Source of the DNA: Amycolatopsis sp. EV170708-02-1
GTDB lineage: Bacteria; Actinomycetota; Actinomycetes; Mycobacteriales; Pseudonocardiaceae
Length of the DNA stretch: 64,000 nt
Direction: 5' to 3'
Assembly (NCBI RefSeq): GCF_022479115.1
Contig: NZ_CP092497.1
Coordinates: forward strand, 2,046,001 to 2,110,000
In this document: one piece after another, positions 38,823 to 49,661 of the stretch
How the letters are laid out: every line of letters starts with the position of its first letter
Position numbering within the stretch: position 1 is the stretch's first letter
Translations under genes and position numbers: made by a program
The notes under the pieces: generated by a model
Databases searched by the model: none
Seen by the model: the letters and a program-made list of their open reading frames with translations, nothing else
Told to the model about the DNA's origin: nothing

Positions 38823-39862
38823 GCGACTGGTTCAACATCTTCCTCGTCGTGATCCTGTTGCTGGCCAACGCGTTCTTCGTCGGCGCCGAGTTCGCGCTCA
38901 TCTCGTCGCGGCGCGACCGGCTGGAAGCCTTGCTGGAGCAGGGAAAGACACGGGCCCGGATCGTCATCAACGCGAGCAGGAACGTCTCGCTGATGCTGGC
39001 GGGCGCACAGCTCGGCATCACCATCTGCTCACTGCTGCTGGGACGGCTGGGCGAGCCCGCCGTCGCGCACCAGCTGGCCGGATTCTTCGAGTTGCTCGGG
39101 ATTCCCGAGGTCCTGCTGCACCCGATCTCGTTCGCGATCGCGCTGGCGTTCATCACCGTCCTGCACGTCCTCATCGGCGAGATGGTGCCGAAGAACCTCG
39201 CGATCGCCGAGCCGGAGCGGCTGGCGCTGTGGCTGGTCCCGGTGCACGTGGCCTGGGTGAAGCTCGCCAACCCGTTCATCTGGCTGCTGAACTTCGTGGC
39301 CAACTCGCTGCTGCGAGTGGTCAAGGTCGAGCCGAAGGACGAACTCGAAACGGCCTACACCTCCGACGAACTCGCCGAACTGCTCAGCGAATCCCGGCGC
39401 GAAGGGCTGCTGGAGCACTCCGAGCACCAGCGCCTGAGCAAGACGCTGTCCTCGGTGGAGAAGACGGTCGCGGACGTACTGGTCCCGACGGCTCAGCTCA
39501 CCACGCTGCCCTGCTCGCCCACGCTGGGCGACGTCGAACGCGCGGTGTCCTCGACCGGGTTCTCCCGCTTCCCCGTGTGCACCGACGACGGGACGCTGAC
39601 CGGCTACATCCACGTCAAGGACATCCTCGACCTCGTGGGCGAGGACCCGACCACCGTGGTGCCGCCGGACAAGACGCGGGCGCTCACCGAGCTGCACGCC
39701 GACTCCCGGCTGGACGTGGCGTTGTCCGCGATGCGCAAGGAAGGCAGTCACCTGGCGCGGGCGCTGAGCCCGGCGGGGGCGGCGGTCGGCGTCGTCGCGC
39801 TGGAGGACCTCGTCGAGGAATACGTGGGAACTGTCCGCGACGGTACCCACGTCATGTCATGA
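38819..39862 (+). CDS. Second CNNM-type hemolysin-family membrane protein
   Basis: A 347-residue paralogue of the preceding protein, with the same helices (FNIFLVVILLLANAFFVGAE), motif VLIGEMVPKNLAIAEPE and a CBS pair (FSRFPVCTDDGTLTGYIHVK). It lacks the C-terminal CorC_HlyC domain of its partner. The ATGA overlap suggests a fixed-ratio heterodimer of transport subunits. Confidence 0.92.
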   Translation: MSDWFNIFLVVILLLANAFFVGAEFALISSRRDRLEALLEQGKTRARIVINASRNVSLMLAGAQLGITICSLLLGRLGEPAVAHQLAGFFELLGIPEVLLHPISFAIALAFITVLHVLIGEMVPKNLAIAEPERLALWLVPVHVAWVKLANPFIWLLNFVANSLLRVVKVEPKDELETAYTSDELAELLSESRREGLLEHSEHQRLSKTLSSVEKTVADVLVPTAQLTTLPCSPTLGDVERAVSSTGFSRFPVCTDDGTLTGYIHVKDILDLVGEDPTTVVPPDKTRALTELHADSRLDVALSAMRKEGSHLARALSPAGAAVGVVALEDLVEEYVGTVRDGTHVMS

Positions 39863-40770
39863 CCGGCCCGATCGTCCTTCCCGAGCCCGTCTGGCGGGCC
39901 CGGGAAGACGAGCACGTCACCCGGATGCGGCGCTGGACGACTCCGCACCAGCGCCGCCGCTCGCGGGGCGAGAAGCATCCGGTGCTCGACTTCCTCTTCA
40001 GCTACTACTCGCACCGGCCAGGCCATCTCGAGCGCTGGCAACCAGGGCCGGGAGTCGTGCTCGAAGGCGCGTCCGCGCGCCGCTTCCTGGAGCGGAAGGG
40101 CTACCTGGAGACACCGGATGGCGTCACGCTCGATCCGGCGGGCTTCACCGAGGGCCGGGCCAAGACCGCCGAATTCGTTCTCAGGCTGCTTTCCGCGACC
40201 GCGTCCCGCTCGCCGAGACTCAGTTGTTTCGGGCTCCACGAATGGGCAATGGTTTACCGGGAATCGGCGAATGAGGTTCGTCACTCACAACTTCCGCTCC
40301 GGCTCGGTTCGGCCGGAACCGACGACGTCGTCGAGTCCCTGGAGATCCGATGCGGGCATTTCGACGCGTTTCGGTTCTTCACCGAGCCCGCCCGGCCGCT
40401 CAACACCCTGCGGCCGGCGCGGGAGGACCAGGTCGACTTCGAGCAGCCTGGCTGCCTGCACGCCAACATGGACCTGTTCAAATGGGCGTACAAACTCGAT
40501 CCGTTCGTCCCCGCCGAGCTGGTCGGGGACTGCTTCGAGCTGGCCGCGGACATCCGGGAGCTGGACATGCGGGCCAGCCCGTACGATCTGGCGTCGTTCG
40601 GGTACTCGCCTGTGCGGATCGAGACCACGGAAGGCCGTGCCGAGTACGCCCGCGCGCAGGCCGGTTTCGCCCGCCGGGCCGCGCCGCTGCGTGAGCACCT
40701 GATAGCGCATTGCCAACGACTCCTGGCCGAGTTAAAGAAGGTCACCGCGACACGCGGAAAACAACTGTGA
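39859..40770 (+). CDS. Conserved actinobacterial protein (often labelled 3-methyladenine DNA glycosylase)
   Basis: ATG at 39859 overlapping the CNNM stop; 303 residues. It begins MTGPIVLPEPVWRAREDEHV and includes HPVLDFLFSYYSHRPGHLER and LSCFGLHEWAMVYR. Similar actinobacterial proteins carry a 3-methyladenine glycosylase label in databases. I see neither the HhH-GPD nor the AlkA motif, so the label is doubtful. CGHFDAFRFFTEPARPLNTL and QPGCLHANMDLFKWAYKLDP are likely functional blocks. It is co-transcribed with the CNNM pair. Confidence 0.65.
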   Translation: MTGPIVLPEPVWRAREDEHVTRMRRWTTPHQRRRSRGEKHPVLDFLFSYYSHRPGHLERWQPGPGVVLEGASARRFLERKGYLETPDGVTLDPAGFTEGRAKTAEFVLRLLSATASRSPRLSCFGLHEWAMVYRESANEVRHSQLPLRLGSAGTDDVVESLEIRCGHFDAFRFFTEPARPLNTLRPAREDQVDFEQPGCLHANMDLFKWAYKLDPFVPAELVGDCFELAADIRELDMRASPYDLASFGYSPVRIETTEGRAEYARAQAGFARRAAPLREHLIAHCQRLLAELKKVTATRGKQL

Positions 40771-40863
40771 GTCGTCGCATTCCCCGTAACATCCTCCCCT
40801 GTTAGAGTGATAACGGTTTGATTGCATACGCAGCGCGAGCGCGCACGTTTCGAAAGGACAACG

Positions 40864-41550
40864 ATGGGGCGACACAGCGTGGCCGAGGAGCCGGTGCCGC
40901 ATCCCCTCGACCCGCCGAAGCGGCCTCAGGGCCGGGGTGAGGCGACCGGTTCGCACCGGATCGTCGGGAAGAAGGCCCCGCGGCGGCGGATCGCCAAATG
41001 GCCCATCGCCTGCCTGGTCCTCGTGGTCCTGGTCGCGATCGGCGTGTTCGGCTGGAACTGGGCGGACGGCGAGCTCAACACCCGCGCCGAAGCCCAGGCC
41101 AAGGCGTGCAGCGCCGGCGACACCCCGATGCGGGTCATCGTCACCCCCAGCATCGAGAAGCCGGTCCGTGCGGCGGCCGAGCGGTGGAACAACGCCGCCA
41201 CCGTGGTGCGCGACCACTGCGTGGTCATCCAGATCGACGCGCTGTCCTCCGCCTCCGTGCTCGACGGCCTCGTCGGACGGACCAATCTCGACTCCATCGG
41301 CGGCCTTCCCGCCGCCTGGATCCCCGAGTCGTCCTACTGGGTGACAGAGCTCAACACCGCCAAACCCGAACTGGTCGGATCGCCCGCCCAGTCGGTCGCG
41401 ACGGCGCGTTCGGCCGACTACCCGCTCGTCGGGCTCGCCGGCAAGAACATCGACGAGGTCCAGATGCGCGCCGCGCAGACGTTCCGCCAGTACCTGCAGC
41501 AGCCCGCCCAGCAGGCCGACTTCGCGGCCGCGGGCATCAAGGCCACCTGA
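40864..41550 (+). CDS. Single-pass membrane protein with binding-protein-like domain
   Basis: ATG at 40864 with GAAAGGA upstream; 228 residues. A charged cytoplasmic N-terminus (starting MGRHSVAEEP) precedes one membrane helix (IACLVLVVLVAIGVFGWNWA). The external domain of about 160 residues (PMRVIVTPSIEKPVRAAAER, AAWIPESSYWVTELN) looks like a truncated type-2 periplasmic-binding fold. It resembles the first half of VWA/SBP_bac_11 proteins of the Pseudonocardiaceae, but the VWA half is absent. The function is unknown. Confidence 0.65.
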   Translation: MGRHSVAEEPVPHPLDPPKRPQGRGEATGSHRIVGKKAPRRRIAKWPIACLVLVVLVAIGVFGWNWADGELNTRAEAQAKACSAGDTPMRVIVTPSIEKPVRAAAERWNNAATVVRDHCVVIQIDALSSASVLDGLVGRTNLDSIGGLPAAWIPESSYWVTELNTAKPELVGSPAQSVATARSADYPLVGLAGKNIDEVQMRAAQTFRQYLQQPAQQADFAAAGIKAT

Positions 41551-41562
41551 GGCCCCGAACCA

Positions 41563-41603
41563 CGGGAAAGGCCCCTTCGCCGCTCGGGAAGGGGCCTTTC
41601 CCG
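41563..41603. terminator. Terminator hairpin
   Basis: Sixteen-base perfect arms (CGGGAAAGGCCCCTTC / GAAGGGGCCTTTCCCG) with a 9-nt loop, 12 bp after the preceding stop. It is a GAAGGCCCC-family hairpin. Confidence 0.8.
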
Positions 41604-41676
41604 TACCTCGGGTCTCGTGAATGGCAACGACGGGCGTCTCAGGCACCTACTTGATCATGGCGGCCCGTTGGTCGCA

Positions 41677-41733
41677 GGTCCGTGAGGGCCTCCTTCCCTA
41701 CCCTCAAGGTAGTGAAGGAGGCCCTCACGGACC
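41677..41733. repeat. Long near-perfect hairpin
   Basis: Twenty-base perfect arms (GGTCCGTGAGGGCCTCCTTC and its complement), extended by CTACC/GGTAG with one mismatch, around CTCAA. It stands in the 475-bp gene-free stretch 41551-42025, well away from any stop codon, so it is not an obvious terminator. Confidence 0.7.
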
Positions 41734-41840
41734 GCACGATCGGCACCGAAGCCCCGGCAACACCACCAGTCCCAGCGACCACGGCGGTGGCGCGTGAAGG
41801 ACTCCTTCTCTCGGCTCAGCCGAGGAAACTCGACTTCCCG

Positions 41841-41867
41841 AGTACATGAAGGCCCCCTTCATGTACT
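41841..41867. repeat. Short perfect palindrome AGTACATGAAGG...CCTTCATGTACT
   Basis: Twelve-base arms with a 3-nt loop, in the same gene-free stretch as two other hairpins. The function is unknown. Confidence 0.6.
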
Positions 41868-41872
41868 TCACT

Positions 41873-42001
41873 CGAGCAAGGGTGGCAGTGATCATCGCCG
41901 ACATGGCGCCACCAGCAAGAGGCGAAGGGGCCCATCGCCTCGTCAGACGCAGCGAAAGCCCCCTTCGGCCCAGCTGACGAGCACGCCACCTTTGCCTTGT
42001 C
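41873..42001. repeat. MITE-like intergenic element, copy B
   Basis: The segment 41911-41998 matches 16936-17020 (copy A). The ends GCAAGGGTGGC and GCCACCTTTGC form inverted repeats. It ends 25 bp from the convergent aldo/keto reductase stop. No ORF in it looks real. Confidence 0.55.
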
Positions 42002-42025
42002 TCTCAACGAGAACCGTCCACCCGC

Positions 42026-42850
42026 TCACGAGCCGAAGGTGTCCGGGTCCGGGCCGGTGCGTGTCCCGTCGTCGAACTCGGCGAGCGCCGCGAGATCGTC
42101 TTCGGCGAGTTCGAAATCGAAGACGTCGGAGTTCTCGCGGATCCGGGACGGGGTCACGGATTTCGGGATCGCGACCGTGCCGAGCTGCAGATGCCAGCGC
42201 AACACCAGCTGCGCCGGGCTCTTGCCGTACTTGGCGGCGAGGGCGGTCAGCGTCGCGTCCGAGAGCAGCGATCCCTGCGCGAGCGGGCTCCACGCCTCGG
42301 TGACGATGCCGTGCTCGGCGTGGAACTCCCGCAACGCCTTCTGCTGGAGCCGGGGATGCAGCTCGACCTGGTTGACCGCGGGCACGATCCCGGTCTCGTC
42401 GAACAGCCGCCGCAGATGCGGGACGTGGAAGTTCGACACCCCGATGGCCCGCGCTCGCCCGTCCGCGTAGAGCTTCTCCAGCGCCCGCCAGGTTTCGACG
42501 TACTTCCCGCGGGACGGCATCGGCCAGTGGATCAGGTACAGGTCGACGTGATCCAGCCCGAGCTCGGCGAGACTCGCGTCGAACGCCCGCAGCGCCTCGT
42601 CGTAGCCGTGGCCCGGATTGGGGAGCTTCGTGGTGATGAACAGATCGTCGCGGGGCACGTCCGATGAGCGGATCGCCTCGCCGACGCCGGCTTCGTTCCC
42701 GTACGACGCGGCGGTGTCGATGCTGCGGTACCCGGCCTCGATGGCGGTCCGGACGACCTTGGCCGTGTCGCCCGCAGGCACCTGCCAGACGCCGAAACCG
42801 AGCTGGGGGATGGCTACCTCGTTGTTCAGGACGACGGAAGGTACGGCCAT
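42026..42850 (-). CDS. Aldo/keto reductase (AKR5-like)
   Basis: A 274-residue NADPH-dependent reductase with the full catalytic tetrad: Asp45 and Tyr50 in SIDTAASYGNE, Lys75 in LFITTKLPN and His108 in LYLIHWPMP. The IPKSVTPSRIRENSDVFDFE block binds the NADP phosphate. It is similar in length and motifs to 2,5-diketo-D-gluconate reductase-type AKRs. The physiological carbonyl substrate is unknown. Confidence 0.92.
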   Translation of the reverse strand: MAVPSVVLNNEVAIPQLGFGVWQVPAGDTAKVVRTAIEAGYRSIDTAASYGNEAGVGEAIRSSDVPRDDLFITTKLPNPGHGYDEALRAFDASLAELGLDHVDLYLIHWPMPSRGKYVETWRALEKLYADGRARAIGVSNFHVPHLRRLFDETGIVPAVNQVELHPRLQQKALREFHAEHGIVTEAWSPLAQGSLLSDATLTALAAKYGKSPAQLVLRWHLQLGTVAIPKSVTPSRIRENSDVFDFELAEDDLAALAEFDDGTRTGPDPDTFGS

Positions 42851-42898
42851 GGAAGGGAAATCCTCACTGGGGTGTGCGGCAGGGCTTCTTGCCCCGCA

Positions 42899-43717
42899 TC
42901 ATTCCACCCCGCGCGCGGCATACGCGCGCAAATACTCCGCCGTGTCCGCGTCGGCCGGGAAGAAGGACTCGATCACCAGCTCGGCGACCGTGACGTCCAG
43001 CGGCGTCCCGAAGGTGGAGACCGTGCTGAAGAACGTGAGTTCGGCGTCCTCGTGCCGCAGCTTCAACGGGACGAAGATGTCACCCGGTCCGGGGACCTCC
43101 ACCTCGGGGACGGGATCCTCGCACGGGTAGGTGAGCAGTTCCTCCAGCAGCTCGGTCAGCACCGGGTCGGCGGTCTGGATCACCTGACGCCGCAGCCTGC
43201 CGAGCAGATGGGCGCGCCACTCCCCCAGGTTCAGCACGTGCGGCGCCATCCCGTCCGGATGCAGGGTCACCCGCAGGACATTGACCGGCGGTGTCATCAA
43301 GGCGGGCGAGACCAGGTCGGTCATGAGCGAGATGCTCGCGTTGGCGTCGACCAGGTTCCACCAGCGGTCGACGACGGCGGCCGGGTACGGCTCATGACCG
43401 GTCATCAGCTGGCGAACGGCCTGACGGACGGCCGCCAGCTCCGGGGCGCCGAGACCGGTTTCGGCGTACGCGGGCGCGTAACCCGCGGCCAGCAGCAGCT
43501 GATTGCGTTCCCGCAAGGGCACCTCCAGGTGTTCGCCGAGCCGCAGCACCATCTCGCGGCTGGGTTTCGACCGGCCGGTTTCGACGAAGCTCAGATGCCG
43601 GGTGGAGATGTCCGCCGAGATGGCGAGGTCCAGCTGGCTGATCCGGCGGCGGTCTCGCCATTCACGGAGGAGCTCCCCGACGGGGCGGCCCGCGGTCACT
43701 GTGGTCGTCACGGTCAC
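42899..43717 (-). CDS. XRE-family regulator with MmyB-like ligand domain
   Basis: A 272-residue regulator. The N-terminal HTH (GELLREWRDRRRISQLDLAI, STRHLSFVETGRSKPSREMV) is followed by a MmyB-like domain with YPAAVVDRWWNLVDANASIS and NVLRVTLHPDGMAPHVLNLG. It is divergent from the SnoaL-like gene, and a dyad ATTAC-N7-GTAAT lies between them. It therefore probably controls that gene and possibly the reductase downstream. Confidence 0.88.
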   Translation of the reverse strand: MTVTTTVTAGRPVGELLREWRDRRRISQLDLAISADISTRHLSFVETGRSKPSREMVLRLGEHLEVPLRERNQLLLAAGYAPAYAETGLGAPELAAVRQAVRQLMTGHEPYPAAVVDRWWNLVDANASISLMTDLVSPALMTPPVNVLRVTLHPDGMAPHVLNLGEWRAHLLGRLRRQVIQTADPVLTELLEELLTYPCEDPVPEVEVPGPGDIFVPLKLRHEDAELTFFSTVSTFGTPLDVTVAELVIESFFPADADTAEYLRAYAARGVE

Positions 43718-43746
43718 GAACCTACGGCTCCGGGTGCCGCGCCGCC

Positions 43747-43763
43747 ATTACCTCCGGCGTAAT
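43747..43763. promoter_or_regulatory. Possible operator between XRE and SnoaL-like genes
   Basis: ATTAC-CTCCGGC-GTAAT is a 17-bp dyad 30 bp upstream of the XRE start and 68 bp upstream of the divergent gene. The match is short and could be chance. Confidence 0.3.
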
Positions 43764-43830
43764 CGACGGGCCCGCCTCCGGCCGACAGAGTTGCGGCATC
43801 GGTTACCCCACAAAGAAACGAGGAGACACC

Positions 43831-44193
43831 ATGTCGGACATCCAGCGCGTCGCCGAGCAGTACATCGCCGTGTGGAACGAGACCGACGCGGACAAGCGCC
43901 GCGCGCTCATCGCCGAAGTGTTCACCGAGGACGCCGCCTACACCGACCCGCTCGGCGCGGTCACCGGCCACGACGGTGTCGACGGTTTCATCGCCGGCGC
44001 GCAGGCCCAGTTCGCGGGCCTGAAGTTCAGCCTGCCCGCGGTGCCCGACGCGCACCACGACATCGCCCGGTTCCAGTGGTACCTCGGCCCGGAAGGCGCG
44101 GAGGAACCGCTGGCGATCGGGTTCGACGTCATCACCGTCGAGGACGGGCGGATCAAGCAGGTGCTGGGCTTTCTCGACAAGATGCCCGGCTGA
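43831..44193 (+). CDS. NTF2/SnoaL-like protein
   Basis: A 120-residue protein of the SnoaL/NTF2 fold: VAEQYIAVWNETDADKRRAL, TEDAAYTDPLGAVTGHDGVD and the ITVEDGRIKQVLGFLDKMPG end. It could be a small isomerase or a ligand-binding protein. AAACGAGGAG before the ATG is a good ribosome site. It is paired with the divergent XRE regulator. Confidence 0.85.
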   Translation: MSDIQRVAEQYIAVWNETDADKRRALIAEVFTEDAAYTDPLGAVTGHDGVDGFIAGAQAQFAGLKFSLPAVPDAHHDIARFQWYLGPEGAEEPLAIGFDVITVEDGRIKQVLGFLDKMPG

Positions 44194-44196
44194 CCG

Positions 44197-47076
<2,880 letters not shown>

Positions 47077-47149
47077 CGGGGACCTCCCAAGACGCGGGGG
47101 TGGGGCCGGGACGATTGTCCTGGCCCTCCCCACTCTGTCCGTACCCCCG

Positions 47150-47340
47150 AGGGGGCGCCTGAGAGTTTCGCCCGAGTGTTGAGCCGGGCTTGCACCGTCG
47201 GCGGGGCCGCCAGGCTGTGACCTGGCGAACCACTTTCCAGAGGCGTCTCTTCCGCGCGGTCCAGGGTGCCTGAGAGGTTCCGGGGAGGACTTGCTCCTTC
47301 GGCGCCGAGCTCAACGGTTATCGACTCGGTCTCTCCCGCG
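47150..47340 (-). ncRNA. Tandem glycine riboswitch upstream of gcvP
   Basis: Read on the minus strand, aptamer 1 has GGGAGAGACC, GCCGAAGGAGCAAG and CCTCTCAGGCACC. Aptamer 2 has GGAAGAGACGCC, GACGGTGCAAGCCC and AACTCTCAGGCGCC. These are the conserved elements of two gcvT-type aptamers, joined by about 12 nt. A CCCCC-GA-GGGGG stem (47144-47155) overlaps the aptamer-2 base and could be the expression platform. It lies 74 nt before the gcvP start. Confidence 0.92.
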
Positions 47341-47394
47341 CGGATTCGTCGACCGCGGAAGTGAGCCTACCCTGCCGCCCGCGCGGCCTCATGA

Positions 47395-48078
47395 TCAGCC
47401 GGTGCGACGCGCGTTACGGCGCTGCGTGAGCTCGTCGGGCGCGACCGTTTCGATCACGCCGCCGTCGGCCCGTTCGGCCGGGAACTCGTGGATGGTGCCG
47501 CTGATCTCCTGCATCGCGCCGCTGACCGCGATCCCGAAGACACCCTGCCCGCCCTGGAGTAAATCGACGATCTCTTCGGGCGAGGTGCACTCGTAGACGG
47601 TGGTGCCGTCGGAGAACAGGGTGACCTTGGCGAGGTCGCGGACGCCACGCAGGCGCAGGTGGTCGACGGCGACGCGGATGTTCTGCAGCGAGACGCCGGT
47701 GTCCAGCAGCCGCTTGACCACCTTCAGGACGAGGATGTCCTTGAACGAGTAGAGCCGCTGCGAACCGGAGCCGTGCGCCGTGCGGATACTCGGCGCGACC
47801 AGCTTCGTGCGGGCCCAGTAGTCGAGCTGCCGGTACGTGATCCCGGCGATCTGGCAGGCGGCGGGGCCGCGGTAGCCGACGAGTTCGTCCGGGAGGGAAG
47901 AGTCGGGGAACAGCTCGCCCTGCTCGCCGTCAGCGACCGGAACGAGCGGCTCTTGAGGGCTACCAGCCTCGACCACGCCATGCCTCCCCTCGCCCGACCT
48001 GGCGGCCGGCGAACAAAGCCGCGCGGACCCACGGGAGTCCGCACCGGAGTTCCTCGTCAAGACGGATGCCCCAGACAT
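47395..48078 (-). CDS. MerR-family regulator (Rv1830-like)
   Basis: The start at 48078 (MSGASVLTRN) has AAGGTG upstream; ATG 48108 would add ten residues. About 227 residues. The MerR domain begins VGYRGPAACQIAGITYRQLD and continues YWARTKLVAPS and SQRLYSFKDILVLKVVKRLL. The C-terminal block GTTVYECTSPEEIVDLLQGG matches the mycobacterial Rv1830 family. Neighbours gcvP, nuclease and a second MerR support orthology. Rv1830 affects growth and antibiotic tolerance in mycobacteria. Confidence 0.9.
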   Translation of the reverse strand: MSGASVLTRNSGADSRGSARLCSPAARSGEGRHGVVEAGSPQEPLVPVADGEQGELFPDSSLPDELVGYRGPAACQIAGITYRQLDYWARTKLVAPSIRTAHGSGSQRLYSFKDILVLKVVKRLLDTGVSLQNIRVAVDHLRLRGVRDLAKVTLFSDGTTVYECTSPEEIVDLLQGGQGVFGIAVSGAMQEISGTIHEFPAERADGGVIETVAPDELTQRRNARRTG

Positions 48079-48208
48079 CCGAATCACACCTTGGCGATTC
48101 ACCTTCATTGAAGGTAAGCGCGTCCGGCAAACCGGTCAACGCGACGCGCGGTCGGCCTCAAGCTCTTCTTGAGGCTTGTCGAGGACAGTCCCCCATTCGG
48201 CGGCACGC

Positions 48209-48236
48209 TTGCCGGATTTACTCAGCCGTGTTAATT
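48209..48236 (+). promoter_or_regulatory. Promoter of the TetR gene, leaderless
   Basis: TTGCCG (48209-48214) and TTAATT (48231-48236), 16 bp apart, place a start site at about the ATG (48244). Direct repeats TTACTCA surround the -10 box and may be the operator. Confidence 0.45.
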
Positions 48237-48243
48237 TTTACTC

Positions 48244-48888
48244 ATGCAAGTAAATCCCTCCACCCAGAGCGCCCTTCAAGAGGTCCAGGCGGAGCTGGGG
48301 CTTTCGGTCACCGAGGCGGCCCGGCGGGCCCAGATCGTCGGGGCCACGATCGCGACGATCTCCGATCTCGGCTACCACAAGACGTCGTTCGCGAAGATCA
48401 AGGAGCGGGCCGGGCTGTCCAGCACCCGGATCATCTCCTACCACTTCACCAACAAGGCCGGCCTGATGCAGGCCGTGGTCACCACCGCGACCGGGATGAA
48501 GGACAAGTTCCTCGAGGAGCGCATCGAGGGCACGACCGATCGCGCCGGGCTGCTGCGCGGCTACATCGAGGCGGAGATCGCCTTCCTCGGCTCGTACCCG
48601 GAACTGGTGCGGGTCATGGTCGAGATGGCTTCCAGCGGCTCGGATGCCGAGGGCTGGTTCATGTCGGCGCCGCTCGTCGAGGAGTTCCGGACCGGGCGGC
48701 TCGAACGTCAGCTGCGCCAGGGCCAGCAGGAAGGCGCTTTCGGCGCTTTCGCGGCGGACGTGATGGCGCTGTCGATCGCGCAGGCCATCGACGGCGTCGC
48801 GGCGAAGTTCGCGGCCGATCCGAAGCTGGACCTGGAGCGGTACGGGCGTGAGCTGGCGGACCTGTTCCTCAAGGCGACCGCGGCCTGA
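48244..48888 (+). CDS. TetR family transcriptional regulator
   Basis: A 214-residue TetR regulator. The HTH reads GYHKTSFAKIKERAGLSSTR then IISYHFTNKAGLMQAV. The ligand domain is helical with no recognised motif. It interrupts the conserved gcvP-to-gcvH gene run (in M. tuberculosis the MerR gene is followed directly by the nuclease). The target is probably itself or an unlinked gene. Confidence 0.88.
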   Translation: MQVNPSTQSALQEVQAELGLSVTEAARRAQIVGATIATISDLGYHKTSFAKIKERAGLSSTRIISYHFTNKAGLMQAVVTTATGMKDKFLEERIEGTTDRAGLLRGYIEAEIAFLGSYPELVRVMVEMASSGSDAEGWFMSAPLVEEFRTGRLERQLRQGQQEGAFGAFAADVMALSIAQAIDGVAAKFAADPKLDLERYGRELADLFLKATAA

Positions 48889-48915
48889 ACTGCATCCAGA
48901 GGACTAAACGCGCAT

Positions 48916-48955
48916 GAAAGAAGGGGCGGCACCACCAGGCGCCGCCCCTTCTTTC
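48916..48955. terminator. Bidirectional terminator hairpin
   Basis: Fifteen-base perfect arms (GAAAGAAGGGGCGGC / GCCGCCCCTTCTTTC) with a 10-nt loop, between convergent genes. Confidence 0.85.
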
Positions 48956-48967
48956 AAGTTCCCAGGA

Positions 48968-49441
48968 TCAGGTGTCCGCGCCGCGGAAGTCCTCCGGCGA
49001 GACCGAGTCGAGGAACTCACGGAACTTCTCGACCTCGTCCTCCTGCTCGTCGGGGATGATGAGGCCCGCTTCCTCCAGCACCGCGTCGACGGCGTGGATG
49101 GGCACCCCCACCCGCAGCGCCAGCGCCACCGAATCGCTCGGCCGCGCCGAAACCCGGATGTCCCCGTCGAAGACCAGTTCCGCGAAGAACGTGCCTTCCT
49201 TCAGGTCGGTGATCACGACCTGCTCCAGCTCGCGGCCCAGCGCGCCGATGACCTCCTTGAGCAGGTCATGGGTCAGCGGACGGGCCGGGCGGACTCCCTG
49301 CTGCTCCAAGGCGATGGCGGTGGCCTCGACCGAGCCGATCCAGATCGGCAGGTAACGCTCGCCTTCGGTTTCCCGCAGCAACAAGATCGGCTGATTCGCG
49401 GGCAGCTCCACCCGCACGCCGACGACGCGCATCTCGCTCAT
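48968..49441 (-). CDS. Bifunctional nuclease family protein (DUF151, Rv1829-like)
   Basis: The start at 49441 (MSEMRVVGVRVELPANQPIL) is preferred over an upstream codon at 49597 because the DUF151 domain starts here; 157 residues. The signature is LPIWIGSVEATAIALEQQGV and RPLTHDLLKEVIGALG. Plant members are bifunctional DNase/RNase; the bacterial role is unclear. The C-terminus is acidic. The order matches the mycobacterial GcvP-GarA region. Confidence 0.9.
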   Translation of the reverse strand: MSEMRVVGVRVELPANQPILLLRETEGERYLPIWIGSVEATAIALEQQGVRPARPLTHDLLKEVIGALGRELEQVVITDLKEGTFFAELVFDGDIRVSARPSDSVALALRVGVPIHAVDAVLEEAGLIIPDEQEDEVEKFREFLDSVSPEDFRGADT

Positions 49442-49661
49442 CGGGCTTCGCCTCCCTCTCGTGCGCACGGGCCGCAACGCTTGTCTCGACGACCAAGCGA
49501 CGGTAGTCCCGACGCTACCCGTCTTCCGAGCGCTGTGCTCGCTGTCTCCGACATTCCTGGTTCGCCCGTGGCAAACCCGACTCTCACGGTACGGCATAGG
49601 GTGCCGAACATTCAGGCATTGACAAGTGGCCTCGCAACGGCTCCCGGCTCCCCGGAACCGT

